A stretch of 23,869 nucleotides of DNA from Candidatus Cloacimonadota bacterium (GCA_021772705.1 JAJFLN010000595.1:1-23869), one strand, 5' to 3'. Positions 7,954-15,628 are shown, numbered from the stretch's first letter. Notes: a model not told the origin generated them from the letters alone. Numbers and translations are program-made.

Positions 7954-10455
7954 TCAGTCTGCTGCGATCTCTTCTCGGCGGGGCCTGGCGGTGACGATGA
8001 GGCGGCTCTTCCCGGGCCGGATGGTGGCGATGCGATAGCTGGCGGCGGGTCCGGGGAGCTTGCTGCCCAGCTTGGCCAGGTCGAGGCAGATCTGGCCTGT
8101 GGTGCCGAAGTTGGCGATCTTCTTCGGGGTCCACGCCGCCATCCAGCCGTGGCCCCAGTGGAAGATGAGCTGTCCGCCCCGATCCATGTTGAGGGGCTGG
8201 AAGAGAGTCAGATGGCCGCTCATGTCGTCCTTCAGCAAGTTGTTCAGACCCGACTGGGCGTCCAGGACGGCTGCCCGGACGGCCTTGTGGACCTTGCTCT
8301 TGAACAGGGCCATGGCTGTCGAGATGGCGAAGTTACCCAGACCGGCGAGGCCGTCATGACGGGTGAACTTGGTCAAGAAGTCGAGGCGGAAGCGCCAAAC
8401 GGTCTCGGGGTCGTTGTTTCGCCGCATCACGAAGAGTCGTGTCCGGGCGTTCTTGGCCTGAATTCTGACGCCGGAGGTCTTGCTCGTGATGGCACGGAAG
8501 AGCTCCACGTCGGATCCGACCGTGACGTTGTTGTCGAACTTCAGGGATATGTCGTTGATCCGGACCTTCGTGTCGCTGTCGACGCGGTGCCAGTTGCCCA
8601 TGAGGCGGTGCCAGCCCAGGGCGGCGCGGACGGCCTTCTCGGCCACCCCTTCGCTGATTTCGAGGGCGAAGGGATCCGATATCTTCGAGCTCGGCTTCAG
8701 ATCTCCCAGAACCACGTGGGCTCGCCGCAAGCTGGGTACCGGGCCGTAGGGAGCCTTCGCGGCGCCGAGGGAGGCAAAGATGGAGCGGTTTCCGGCTCCC
8801 TTGGAGACGGACATCTTCACCCGGGCCTGGATCGGTTCTCCGCCGACAGTCTCCCGGACGGCGCCGAACCAGCGCGCCACGTCCTTGCTGGCGAAGGTGC
8901 CGGCATTCTCGAGGGCCCGGGTGATCTTGGAGGCCACCGTGTCCTTCTCGATCTTGATCGTCGCCGTCACGTCCGCTTCGGTTCCGGTCCGGAACTGGAG
9001 CCGGGTGTTCTCGATCTTCACTCCGGGAGGCAGGCCGTAGGGGGCTGCCGTGCGAACGGCGATCTGGCTGTACTTATCCAGGACCTTGTTGACCTGGGTC
9101 AAGGAGGCGTCGTTGTCAATTCGGTCCTCCGGGGCGATGCCCGTCAGGCCGAGGGTCTGCTGAATGGTCTGGAGGTTCAAGATGAACTGCTTCGTGTCAT
9201 CCAGCAGGGAGCTCTTCTCCGGGGCGACGGTGGTGAGGGACTGGATGAAGTCGTTGCTGGCCATGAGAAAAGCCGATTCGTTGTCGGCGGTCTCGACGAT
9301 CTTCTCCAGGTCCGACAAGTTCGCCGGGTCCCGGGTCAGGTCGGGCATGTGGAGGACGACCTCGCTCTGCTCCGAGATGCCTCCCGTCAGAGTGCCGTCG
9401 TTCTGTCGCAGGTACTCCCGGATGGTGTGTTCCTTCTTACCGATCCGGATGATGGTGGGCCGGGTCTCCTGGCCGTACTGGGTGTTGTTGTCGTAGCAGA
9501 TGAAGTAATCGGCGTCGGCGGTCTCGACGCAGGCGTAGGCCAGGATGACGTGGCCAAAGAAGACCGAGTTGTTCCAGAGGCAGAGCAGGGCGGTGCGGCC
9601 GGCCCGCAGCTCGGCCTTCATCGATTCCGCCTGCTCCCGGGTGATCACCCGGGGCGCCTTCTTGCCTCCCAACTGCTCGGCCAACGTGGACCGGACGAAT
9701 CCGTGGCCCGACCTCTGGGCGAAGAAGCTGAAGTGAATAGCCTGGATGAACTGGTGCGCCTCCGTGACGGCGGCGACCCTTCCCTGAAGGGGCTCAGGGG
9801 CCCTGTTGCTGGAGCTCAGGCCGGCCCGGCGGCGGACTCTCTCGTGGACCCGATCCTCCAGGTCCACCGGGTTCGTCGGATCCGGGTCGGTGGTCATGTC
9901 ATGGAGGCTCGAGTAGCCCTTGACGAAGATCTTTCCCTTTCGTCCGGCCCTCAGATGGGAAGCCAGCTGGTCCAGGGTGACTCCCTTGCCAAGGGACTCC
10001 CCCTCGGCCGGGGGGATGAACTCGCCGTCCTCATGAAAGAGCTTCGAGACGAGAGCCATGGTGTAGCAGTTGCCTGACATACCCCCGAGCTGCATCATCC
10101 CGCCGGGATTGACGAATCCCAGGTTGTCCCGGCCGAGCTGGTAGTCAATCTGGTAGCCGTTAACTGCCAGGGGTGTCAGCTCCGCTCCGTCCAGTTTCAG
10201 GGGGAGGAAGCCGGGCGGGTTCTGCTTGACGGCGTTGATGGACCGGGCCATGTACCGGAGGGTGGCTCCGGCGGATCTGACGGTCCGCACCGTGGAGCCC
10301 AGCCGCCCCAGGACGGCGCGGCCCGTGGCCCGGCCTGTGCCGGAAACGATCATCCCGGTGTAGCCCGGCTCCGAAGCGACAGCTTCGGGAGCGACGACGA
10401 CGACGGAGAGGGTCAGTAGGAACAGAAGGTTGCGTGGCGCGTGGGCAGATCGCAT
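7954..10455 (-). CDS. Large exported protein with papain-like cysteine peptidase signature
   Basis: This 833-residue protein has a signal peptide (about 8-27, LLFLLTLSVVVVAPEAVA) preceded by ATG with GGGAGG eight bases upstream. I do not recognise the whole protein. Within residues 120-325, GGMSGNCYTMALVSKLFH has Cys130 at the start of a helix, FFGHVILAYA has His302 in a strand, and YFICYDNN gives Asp322/Asn323. That Cys-His-Asp/Asn order and setting is the papain-like peptidase or transglutaminase pattern. Residues about 400-833 are beta-rich with amphipathic helices (TVASKITRALENA, VAEKAVRAALGWHRLM, KVHKAVRAAVLDAQ), suggesting repeated lipid- or ligand-binding domains; that is speculative. 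It stands alone, between a REP-like palindrome and a gap of over 400 bp. Substrate and role are unknown. Confidence 0.85.
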   Translation of the reverse strand: MRSAHAPRNLLFLLTLSVVVVAPEAVASEPGYTGMIVSGTGRATGRAVLGRLGSTVRTVRSAGATLRYMARSINAVKQNPPGFLPLKLDGAELTPLAVNGYQIDYQLGRDNLGFVNPGGMMQLGGMSGNCYTMALVSKLFHEDGEFIPPAEGESLGKGVTLDQLASHLRAGRKGKIFVKGYSSLHDMTTDPDPTNPVDLEDRVHERVRRRAGLSSSNRAPEPLQGRVAAVTEAHQFIQAIHFSFFAQRSGHGFVRSTLAEQLGGKKAPRVITREQAESMKAELRAGRTALLCLWNNSVFFGHVILAYACVETADADYFICYDNNTQYGQETRPTIIRIGKKEHTIREYLRQNDGTLTGGISEQSEVVLHMPDLTRDPANLSDLEKIVETADNESAFLMASNDFIQSLTTVAPEKSSLLDDTKQFILNLQTIQQTLGLTGIAPEDRIDNDASLTQVNKVLDKYSQIAVRTAAPYGLPPGVKIENTRLQFRTGTEADVTATIKIEKDTVASKITRALENAGTFASKDVARWFGAVRETVGGEPIQARVKMSVSKGAGNRSIFASLGAAKAPYGPVPSLRRAHVVLGDLKPSSKISDPFALEISEGVAEKAVRAALGWHRLMGNWHRVDSDTKVRINDISLKFDNNVTVGSDVELFRAITSKTSGVRIQAKNARTRLFVMRRNNDPETVWRFRLDFLTKFTRHDGLAGLGNFAISTAMALFKSKVHKAVRAAVLDAQSGLNNLLKDDMSGHLTLFQPLNMDRGGQLIFHWGHGWMAAWTPKKIANFGTTGQICLDLAKLGSKLPGPAASYRIATIRPGKSRLIVTARPRREEIAAD

Positions 10456-10836
10456 GGCAGGTGCCTCCCGGGCATGATGAAGGTGCCGACAGACTTCGGC
10501 TGCCCCTCTTCAAGCAACTGGCGGGCCATGACAAGAGAAAGTCCTGTTGATGCCGGGTCTCGCCGTTAGAAGCGCCGGCGGGGAAGTTCGGAGGCGCATG
10601 AAACCTCCGCCGGGGGAAGGAGATTTACTCTCTTCCAGTCCTGGGCGGGTTGCCTTCGAAACGGACACGCTTGGCATGACCTGCCGATCTTGACAGCAGG
10701 TGACCGCGCGCCTCCCACTTGGTCTTCAAGTCTCCCCGTCCCGACAACGGACGCCTGAACGCCGCTCTCGATTGACTTCGCGAGTAGCTGCTTCATCCTC
10801 CCAAGACCGAGACGCCATCGATCCGGTGGTCCGCGA
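10456..10836. other. Non-coding gap
   Basis: I see no supported gene between the start of the exported protein and the VapB promoter. Short open stretches on both strands lack ribosome-binding sites and recognisable motifs. Promoters for the two divergent genes should lie here. Confidence 0.4.
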
Positions 10837-10838
10837 GG

Positions 10839-10867
10839 TTGCCTGTGCGCCACTTGATGTGTATCGT
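10839..10867 (+). promoter_or_regulatory. Candidate promoter of orphan vapB
   Basis: TTGCCT (10839-10844) and TATCGT (10862-10867) are spaced by 17 bp and lie 20 bp before the ATG. The hexamers are only moderate matches to sigma-70 consensus. Confidence 0.3.
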
Positions 10868-10887
10868 CATGTGCAGGAGGTTTGAGG

Positions 10888-11082
10888 ATGCGCACCAACG
10901 TGATGCTGGATGAAGGGCTCGTCGCGGAGGCGAAGCGGCTCACGGGAATCCGGACGAAGCGCGAGCTGATTCACCAGGCACTGCAGTTGCTGATCGCGAC
11001 TCGCAAGCGGAAGAGTTTGCTCGACCTGGAAGGAAAGATATCCTTACAGCCTCTTGAGCAACGCATCGCTGGATCGGGCTGA
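10888..11082 (+). CDS. vapB: Orphan VapB-type antitoxin
   Basis: This 64-residue protein, MRTNVMLDEGLVAEAKRLTG onward, matches VapB antitoxins: an N-terminal ribbon-helix-helix strand (RTNVMLDE), two helices (TKRELIHQALQLLIA) and a tail that normally wraps its toxin. The ATG at 10888 is chosen over the TTG at 10882 because AGGAGG (10875-10880) is 7 bases before it. A PIN-domain vapC would be expected to overlap or follow directly, but none follows; a convergent gene of another module ends 18 bp downstream. The toxin has probably been lost, leaving a free antitoxin that may neutralise related VapC toxins or simply be decaying. Confidence 0.75.
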   Translation: MRTNVMLDEGLVAEAKRLTGIRTKRELIHQALQLLIATRKRKSLLDLEGKISLQPLEQRIAGSG

Positions 11083-11100
11083 GACATGGCCCCTCCAGAC

Positions 11101-11760
11101 TCACGCCGATGTTGCGATCGCGTACTCCTTCGCGACGCGGTGAGCAGGTTCGTAGGAGCAGCCAACGCGTCGGACGATGGCCGCGGGCCGGGAGCACCCC
11201 TGTTCAATGGCCGTGATGATGTCAGCCCTCCAAGAAGGGCCGTAGAGGTATCGGTTCCGATACTGTCGGTTTTGCCGGACAAGCTGAACAGGGGTCAGGA
11301 CATCGGCCTCGCGGATTCGTAGAGAGCCGGCAGGAACACGGAAGCCAATCGCCTCTAGCCATGGGATTGCTCCCTTCAAAGCGATTGCGGACTCCGTGAT
11401 CTCAGCGGGGTAGAGCAAGACTGGTTTCGAAGGTCTCACGACGAGCTTGTTCCACTTGTTGACACCGTTCTCCCGGGCAAACGCGGCGAGCGCCGAAAGC
11501 CAGATTGTCGAGGACTCCGGGTCATGTCGAGCCGGGCCAGCGAGCTTGCGGAGCTTCTCGACGATCACGTAGGCGCCGTGAACCTTGACCCAGGTGAAGA
11601 GTAGCGAGACCAGACGACGATCGGCGGGGATCTCGGCGATGGCATTGAGCAAGGTGCGCTCGATATCAACCTCGAGATCCTCAGAAGCTCTCGGACCGGA
11701 GATCGGCAGAGCGAGCCGGAAGCCGATAGCCTCCAGGCGATGGTCGAGATTAGCGGTCAC
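11101..11760 (-). CDS. AbiEi-like winged-helix partner of nucleotidyltransferase
   Basis: This 219-residue protein is unrecognised by name, but it overlaps the upstream nucleotidyltransferase gene by 11 bp and ends in a probable winged helix (about 175-212, containing ADIITAIEQGCSRPAAIVRR and GCSYEPAHRVAKEY). The N-terminal and central part (about 20-165) is helical, with FTWVKVHGAYVIVEKLRK and ALAAFARENGVNKWNKLVV. In AbiEi/AbiEii type IV systems the antitoxin carries a winged helix that represses its own operon; here the order is nucleotidyltransferase first. The operator-like palindrome in the promoter (12298-12311) supports a DNA-binding role. The antitoxin assignment is inferred from layout. 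Confidence 0.8.
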   Translation of the reverse strand: MTANLDHRLEAIGFRLALPISGPRASEDLEVDIERTLLNAIAEIPADRRLVSLLFTWVKVHGAYVIVEKLRKLAGPARHDPESSTIWLSALAAFARENGVNKWNKLVVRPSKPVLLYPAEITESAIALKGAIPWLEAIGFRVPAGSLRIREADVLTPVQLVRQNRQYRNRYLYGPSWRADIITAIEQGCSRPAAIVRRVGCSYEPAHRVAKEYAIATSA

Positions 11761-12283
11761 TGGAAAGCTCCTGCTTCAAGGTGTTCAGAGACCGTCGAAC
11801 GTGTTCCGGCCACAAAGGATTGCCATCCCGTTCGGATAGCCAGGGTTCGATCTCAGCGAGTTCCTCATGGGTCGGAGCCAAGGCGATACAGTCGTCAAGA
11901 TCCTCTTGGCGGTCGCAGTAGGCAAAGAGCTTGGAACGAAGGAGGTCCAGGCGCCCAAGAGTGTGAAAACGAAGAGCGGCACCTGTGAACAGGGGCCGAG
12001 TACGGTCGAGCCATCCAGGAGGAAGATCCCGGGTCAGGCTTGCAGGGCCGTTGTTGAACCAGTCTCTTCGCAACGTGAGTTCCGGCCGGGAAGCGGCGAA
12101 CTCGTCGACGGCCGCCAATATGGTCGCGGGAATGGGAGGATGAAGGCAGTCGAGATCATCGGTCTTTCTCTGAACGATCTCCATCAAGATCAGAGCCGCG
12201 CCACCGATGACAATGCCTTCGAAGGCGAGGTCTCGCTCCATGAGAAAGCAGTCAAAGTCTGCGAGGACGTCCTTGGTGAACAT
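11750..12283 (-). CDS. Nucleotidyltransferase (DUF6036-like), probable toxin of a two-gene module
   Basis: This 177-residue protein has the nucleotidyltransferase signature GIVIGGAALILMEIVQRKTD followed by DLDCLHPP: the GG pair at 27-28 and D43-x-D45. The C-terminal half contains LGRLDLLRSKLFAYCDRQED, with DLDDCIAL, the conserved Lys and Asp-rich helix of DUF6036-like nucleotidyltransferases. It probably modifies an RNA or protein. ATG follows a -10 box by only 6 bases, so the message appears leaderless. The gene overlaps the downstream winged-helix gene by 11 bp. Confidence 0.85.
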   Translation of the reverse strand: MFTKDVLADFDCFLMERDLAFEGIVIGGAALILMEIVQRKTDDLDCLHPPIPATILAAVDEFAASRPELTLRRDWFNNGPASLTRDLPPGWLDRTRPLFTGAALRFHTLGRLDLLRSKLFAYCDRQEDLDDCIALAPTHEELAEIEPWLSERDGNPLWPEHVRRSLNTLKQELSSDR

Positions 12284-12289
12284 AGCGCA

Positions 12290-12318
12290 ATTGTACTATC
12301 CAATATTGGATTAAGCAA
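12290..12318 (-). promoter_or_regulatory. Sigma-70-like promoter with operator palindrome in the spacer
   Basis: Read on the minus strand, TTGCTT (12313-12318) and TACAAT (12290-12295) are separated by exactly 17 bp. The perfect 14-bp palindrome ATCCAATATTGGAT (12298-12311) lies wholly inside that spacer. Transcription would begin at or within a base or two of the ATG of the nucleotidyltransferase. The arrangement predicts repression by a dimer that blocks RNA polymerase, most simply the winged-helix product of the same operon. Confidence 0.65.
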
Positions 12319-12332
12319 TAATGCGGTGGGCT

Positions 12333-12516
12333 TTAGGGACCGCGCAAGAATAAATACACAGAAGTCGCGCCCAGATTTGGGTCAGATTCGGCTGGTTCGA
12401 GCGAGTGGGACCGGAGGCGTAGTGGGCTACGTCGAGGATTCCGCGATTGAGGAGCGACCGAAGATGGCCTGAAGATGGGATGCGAAACTGCGTAGTTATT
12501 CTTGCGCGGGTCCTTA
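12333..12516 (+). mobile_element. MITE-like element, copy 1 (184 bp)
   Basis: Bounded by TTA on both sides. The left end GGGACCGCGCAAGAATAA and right end TTATTCTTGCGCGGGTCC are inverted repeats; the similarity extends to about 30 bp (CGCGCAAGAATAA-n-TAC-n-CAG-nn-TCGC on both ends). The interior is almost identical to the copies at 15443-15626 and 20900-21072. It contains GAAGATGG twice at an 11-bp interval. It has no coding capacity, so a transposase elsewhere would have to move it. It sits between the promoter of the nucleotidyltransferase operon and the end of the K+ channel gene, 18 bp past that stop codon. Confidence 0.85.
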
Positions 12517-12534
12517 GTTCGAGCAGCGGCGCCG

Positions 12535-13356
12535 TCAGGAGGCCTCCGGCGGGGGGCCGAGGGCGATCTTCTGCCCGCAGAGCTTGCAGTACTTCGCGTC
12601 GTTATCGTGCGTCGTCGAGAAACACCCGGGGCAGGAGGGCGACCGGTCGCTGCCTGCGACGCGAGACATCTCGACGGTGACGATTCCCGTTGGCACGGCG
12701 ATGATGCTGTACCCCATGATCATCATGGCTGCGGCCAGGGCCTGTCCCAGCGGCGTTTGCGGCGAGATGTCGCCGTAGCCGACGGTGGTGAGGGTGACGA
12801 TGGCCCAGTAGATGCTTGTGGGGATGCTGGTGAATCCGGCTTCCTCGCCTTCGATGACGTACATCAAGGAGCCCATCACGATAGTGAGGGTGAAGAGAAA
12901 GAAGAGGAAGACGACGATCTTCCGATGGCTGGCGTGGATGGCCCGCATCAGGGATTCGGACTCCCGGACGTACTGCATGTACTTGAGAATTCGGAAGACC
13001 CGGAGCAGCCGGAGCACCCGGACCACCATCACGTAGTGAGCCCCGGCGATGAACAGGCCCGCGTAGGTTGGCAGGATCGCGAGGAGGTCCACGACCCCCA
13101 GGAAGCTGGCGGCATACCGTCGCGGATCCGGCGAGCAGTAGAGTCGCGCAACGTACTCCACGCTGAAGGCGAGGGTGAAGGCCCACTCCAGTGCGTAGAG
13201 GAGGCTCCCGTTTGCGTCACGGATGCTGGCGACGCTGTCGAGCATGACCGCGGCAACGCTGCCGGTGATGGCCAGGATGAGCACCACGTCGAAGGCCCGG
13301 CCCGCTGGTGTCTCCCAGCCAAAGATGATCTCGTTGAGCTTTTCCTTGAAGGTCAT
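12535..13356 (-). CDS. Voltage-gated-type potassium channel subunit with C-terminal zinc ribbon
   Basis: This 273-residue ion transporter has six membrane segments. S4 is VVRVLRLLRVFRILKYMQYV (111-130), with Arg113, 116, 119 and 122 and Lys125 at every third position. The pore loop carries TLTTVGYGDISP, the K+ selectivity filter, at about 188-199, and S6 follows (about 205-230). After S6 a short tail contains C242-x2-C245 and C257-x2-C260 (CPGC, CKLC), a zinc-ribbon. Family members usually end soon after S6 or carry a coiled coil, so the ribbon may mediate assembly or redox/metal sensing; this is inference. ATG start with a weak purine-rich ribosome-binding site. Monocistronic. Confidence 0.92.
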   Translation of the reverse strand: MTFKEKLNEIIFGWETPAGRAFDVVLILAITGSVAAVMLDSVASIRDANGSLLYALEWAFTLAFSVEYVARLYCSPDPRRYAASFLGVVDLLAILPTYAGLFIAGAHYVMVVRVLRLLRVFRILKYMQYVRESESLMRAIHASHRKIVVFLFFLFTLTIVMGSLMYVIEGEEAGFTSIPTSIYWAIVTLTTVGYGDISPQTPLGQALAAAMMIMGYSIIAVPTGIVTVEMSRVAGSDRSPSCPGCFSTTHDNDAKYCKLCGQKIALGPPPEAS

Positions 13357-13508
13357 CGTTGCCCCATCCTACTCCCACCGGCCGGCGTTTTCCCAACTCC
13401 CCCACTTGGAGCTTCACTCCGCCAGCCTCTCGAGCTCTCAGTGGCAAAGCAACACGCCGGAGAACCGTTCCCGCCATTCACAGCGGCGCTCTGGTGGGAA
13501 GGGTCCCG

Positions 13509-13658
13509 GCCATCGCCTATCTGAGACCCCAGGACGAGGCTTCCCTCCTGATGCAGGGCTCCGGCGTCCTCGTCTTCCCCGGAGGAGAGAGCCTGACCCT
13601 CAACTACGAAGGGAACAACGGCTACCCCTGGTCCGAAGAGGATTTGCCGGCCAAGGGC
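13509..13658 (+). pseudogene. Fragment of MltA-type lytic transglycosylase
   Basis: One plus-strand frame encodes VPAIAYLRPQDEASLLMQGS, then GVLVFPGGESLTLNYEGNNG and YPW. This matches the segment of MltA lytic transglycosylases around the conserved Q-G-S-G and YxGxNGxPY motifs. The rest of the enzyme, including its N-terminus and 3D domain with the catalytic Asp, is missing on both sides. It is antisense to the doubtful tail of the symporter ORF. A remnant, not a functional gene. Confidence 0.65.
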
Positions 13659-15382
13659 AGGCTCCGGGAAAGGGGATGCTCGTTCCTAGCCGAACGGCGG
13701 CTTCGCGGCCCTCGCGATACCGGACGAAAGTGACACTCTCGTCGAGCACGAAGGTGGACGTCACGATCCTGGCGTGTTCTCTGCGGAGCTGGCGCCAGAC
13801 GGCTGCTGCGCGCCGGTGGTGTGGCCTGGCTCTCCGGAGGACGGCCGAGACAGCAGACCAGGAAGGCCAGAGCGGTGGCCACGGTCATCTTCCAGGGAAA
13901 GGCCAGCGTGATCTTTCCCAGTCCGAGGGCACTCCAGACATGGGGCTGCATGACCAGGACGGTCACGAAACCCGTGGCCAGGGCGGCCACGACGCTCGCC
14001 GAGTTTCCCCGCTTCGTGAAGAGGGCAGTCAGGAAGACCGCCAGGAGCCCCGAGTAAGCGAAGACCATGACCAGGAGAGCGAAGTCGAGCAGGGTCTTGC
14101 CGCTCCCTTCTTGCCAGAAGACGCAGATGCAGGCGAAGCCCCCCAGGAGCAGTCCCCACGTGACCACCGCCAGACGTCCCACCAGGAGGTAATGAGCGTC
14201 GTCACGATTCGGCCGGGCGCCCTTGTAGAAGTCGTTGACGAACGCCGAGGCCATTGCGTTGATCGCCGAGTTGAGACTGGAGAGCCCCGCCGCGAACAGG
14301 CCCGCCATCATCAGCCCCCTGAGTCCAGCCGGCATCTCCTGGATGATGAAGGTCAGGAAGATCTTGCGCGTGTCATCGATACCGGCGGCCGGCCCTGCGG
14401 CTCCCAGGACCTCCGGGCGCTGGTAGAAGACGAACAGGAGCAGCCCGATGAGCATGAACAGCATGGTGATCGGAATGCTGACGAGAATCGCGCAGAACGC
14501 CGACAGGCTTCCCCGGAGGGCGGAGCGGCACGTCAGCATGCGCTGGGCCATGTCCTGATCCGTCCCGTAGGCTCCCATGTTGAGCAGCGTGAAGCCAAGA
14601 ATCGCGGTGAGGATCGTGTAGGACTGGCTGGGATCGAAGCCCCAGCCAGGTTGACTGAAGTCCAGCCCGGGCACGAAGACGGTCAACTTCGAGGTCCCGT
14701 CGGGCCCGGCCGTTCCGAGCAGTCCCAGGATCTCCCCCAGGTCGATGGGTATCCGGTGAAGCAGGACCCCGATCGCCACGACTGCCGCTCCGACGAAGAC
14801 GAAGGTCTGGATCACGTCGGTCCAGATGACGCTGGCGATGCCTCCGACCAGCGTGTAGGCGATCCCCACGGCCACCAGCGCCACGATGGCCACGATGAGA
14901 TGGCGGGGCTCGGTGGTGCCGAACAAGATCAGCGCTGCCGGCAAGGCGGCGATGAAGATCCGGGCGCCGCTGGCGAATATCCGGCCGATCATGAACATCC
15001 AGCTCGCCGCCAGCCTGGCCGTGGGGCCGAACCGGCGCTCCAGGAGCTCGTAGATGGTTGACACGTTGTGCCGGTAGAAGGCCGGGATGAAGAAGACGGC
15101 GACGATGGTGACCGCGAGCAGAGCCCCGATGTTGGAGGACAGGTAAGTGAGGTCCCCAACGTAGGCCTGCTGAGGCGCCCCGATGAACGTGGCAGCCGAG
15201 AGGGCCGTGGCCGTGACCGATATGGAGACGGCCCACGCCGGCATGCGCCGCTCGGCCAGGAAGTAGTCGTCCGTACCGGATTGCTTGCGGTTGATGATGA
15301 GACCGCTGACGAGGAGCAAGGCGAAGTAGCCTGCCAGCACCAGCCAGTCGATCGTCTGAAAACCGGAATCAGCAGTGGTCAT
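13622..15382 (-). CDS. Sodium:solute symporter (SSS family) with eroded C-terminus
   Basis: The protein has about 13 membrane segments and SSS landmarks: TGSAT-like core TATALSAATFIGAPQQAYVG, then VGGIASVIWTDVIQTFVFVG and LFAAGLSSLNSAINAMASAF. The best start is the ATG at 15382, giving MTTADSGFQTIDWLVLAGYF, because the upstream 18 in-frame codons are not family-like. It would import a small solute with Na+; the substrate is not evident. After LVCCLGRPPESQATPP (about 13825) the remaining roughly 68 residues are Arg/Ser-rich and run out of frame through a PIN fragment and antisense to an MltA fragment, so the natural stop has apparently been lost. Confidence 0.9.
   Translation of the reverse strand: MTTADSGFQTIDWLVLAGYFALLLVSGLIINRKQSGTDDYFLAERRMPAWAVSISVTATALSAATFIGAPQQAYVGDLTYLSSNIGALLAVTIVAVFFIPAFYRHNVSTIYELLERRFGPTARLAASWMFMIGRIFASGARIFIAALPAALILFGTTEPRHLIVAIVALVAVGIAYTLVGGIASVIWTDVIQTFVFVGAAVVAIGVLLHRIPIDLGEILGLLGTAGPDGTSKLTVFVPGLDFSQPGWGFDPSQSYTILTAILGFTLLNMGAYGTDQDMAQRMLTCRSALRGSLSAFCAILVSIPITMLFMLIGLLLFVFYQRPEVLGAAGPAAGIDDTRKIFLTFIIQEMPAGLRGLMMAGLFAAGLSSLNSAINAMASAFVNDFYKGARPNRDDAHYLLVGRLAVVTWGLLLGGFACICVFWQEGSGKTLLDFALLVMVFAYSGLLAVFLTALFTKRGNSASVVAALATGFVTVLVMQPHVWSALGLGKITLAFPWKMTVATALAFLVCCLGRPPESQATPPARSSRLAPAPQRTRQDRDVHLRARRECHFRPVSRGPRSRRSARNEHPLSRSLPLAGKSSSDQG
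13660..13815 (-). pseudogene. Fragment of PIN-domain (VapC-like) toxin
   Basis: A minus-strand frame different from that of the symporter tail encodes RAAAVWRQLRREHARIVT, then STFVLDESVTFVRYREGREA and AVRLG. This fits the second helix, strand and conserved acidic helix (FVLDES, with the PIN-domain Asp/Glu) of a VapC-like PIN domain. The N-terminal DTN strand and the C-terminal half are absent. It begins where the symporter reading frame loses family-like sequence and is followed by the MltA scrap on the other strand. Confidence 0.6.
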
Positions 15383-15442
15383 GGGGTTCGAGGCGGACGG
15401 CTCCGCAGGCCCAGCATACAGCAAACATCGGGACAACCCGAC

Positions 15443-15626
15443 TTAGGGGCCGCGCAGGAATAAATGCGCGGAAGTCGCGCCCAGATTTGGATCAGATTCG
15501 GCTGGTTCGAGCGAGCGGGACCGGAGGCGTAGTGGGCTACGTCGAGGATTCCGCGATTGAGAAGCGGCCGAAGATGGCCTGAAGATAGGATGCGAAACTG
15601 CGTAGTTATTCTTGCGCGGGCCCTTA
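15443..15626 (+). mobile_element. MITE-like element, copy 2 (184 bp)
   Basis: Same length and orientation as copy 1, flanked by TTA on each side, with ends GGGGCCGCGCAGGAATAA and TTATTCTTGCGCGGGCCC. It differs from copy 1 by scattered substitutions. It lies 60 bp upstream of the symporter start, so it may carry or displace regulatory sequence, and its right end directly abuts a truncated protein-kinase frame. Confidence 0.85.
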
Positions 15627-15628
15627 CC

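Noticed and set aside
8149..10077. Very long plus-strand frame (642 codons) opposite the exported protein gene
   Set aside because: It is the antisense shadow of a GC-rich gene. The minus-strand frame has a signal peptide, ribosome-binding site and family-like motifs; the plus frame is Gly/Asp/Val-rich without domains.
10700..10885. Plus-strand frame just before vapB
   Set aside because: No ribosome-binding site or family resemblance, and it would overlap the likely vapB promoter.
11086..11322. Possible vapC directly after the orphan vapB on the plus strand
   Set aside because: The frame has no DTN strand or PIN acidic residues and is antisense to the winged-helix protein gene.
13223..15061. 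612-codon plus-strand frame opposite the symporter and channel genes
   Set aside because: Composition is Arg/Gln/His/Gly-rich and it crosses several unrelated genes and remnants; it mirrors codon bias of the opposite strand.
15443..15626. Possible structured RNA or attenuator upstream of the symporter
   Set aside because: The same sequence occurs three times in unrelated contexts and both orientations with inverted ends, which fits a mobile element better than a cis-regulator.
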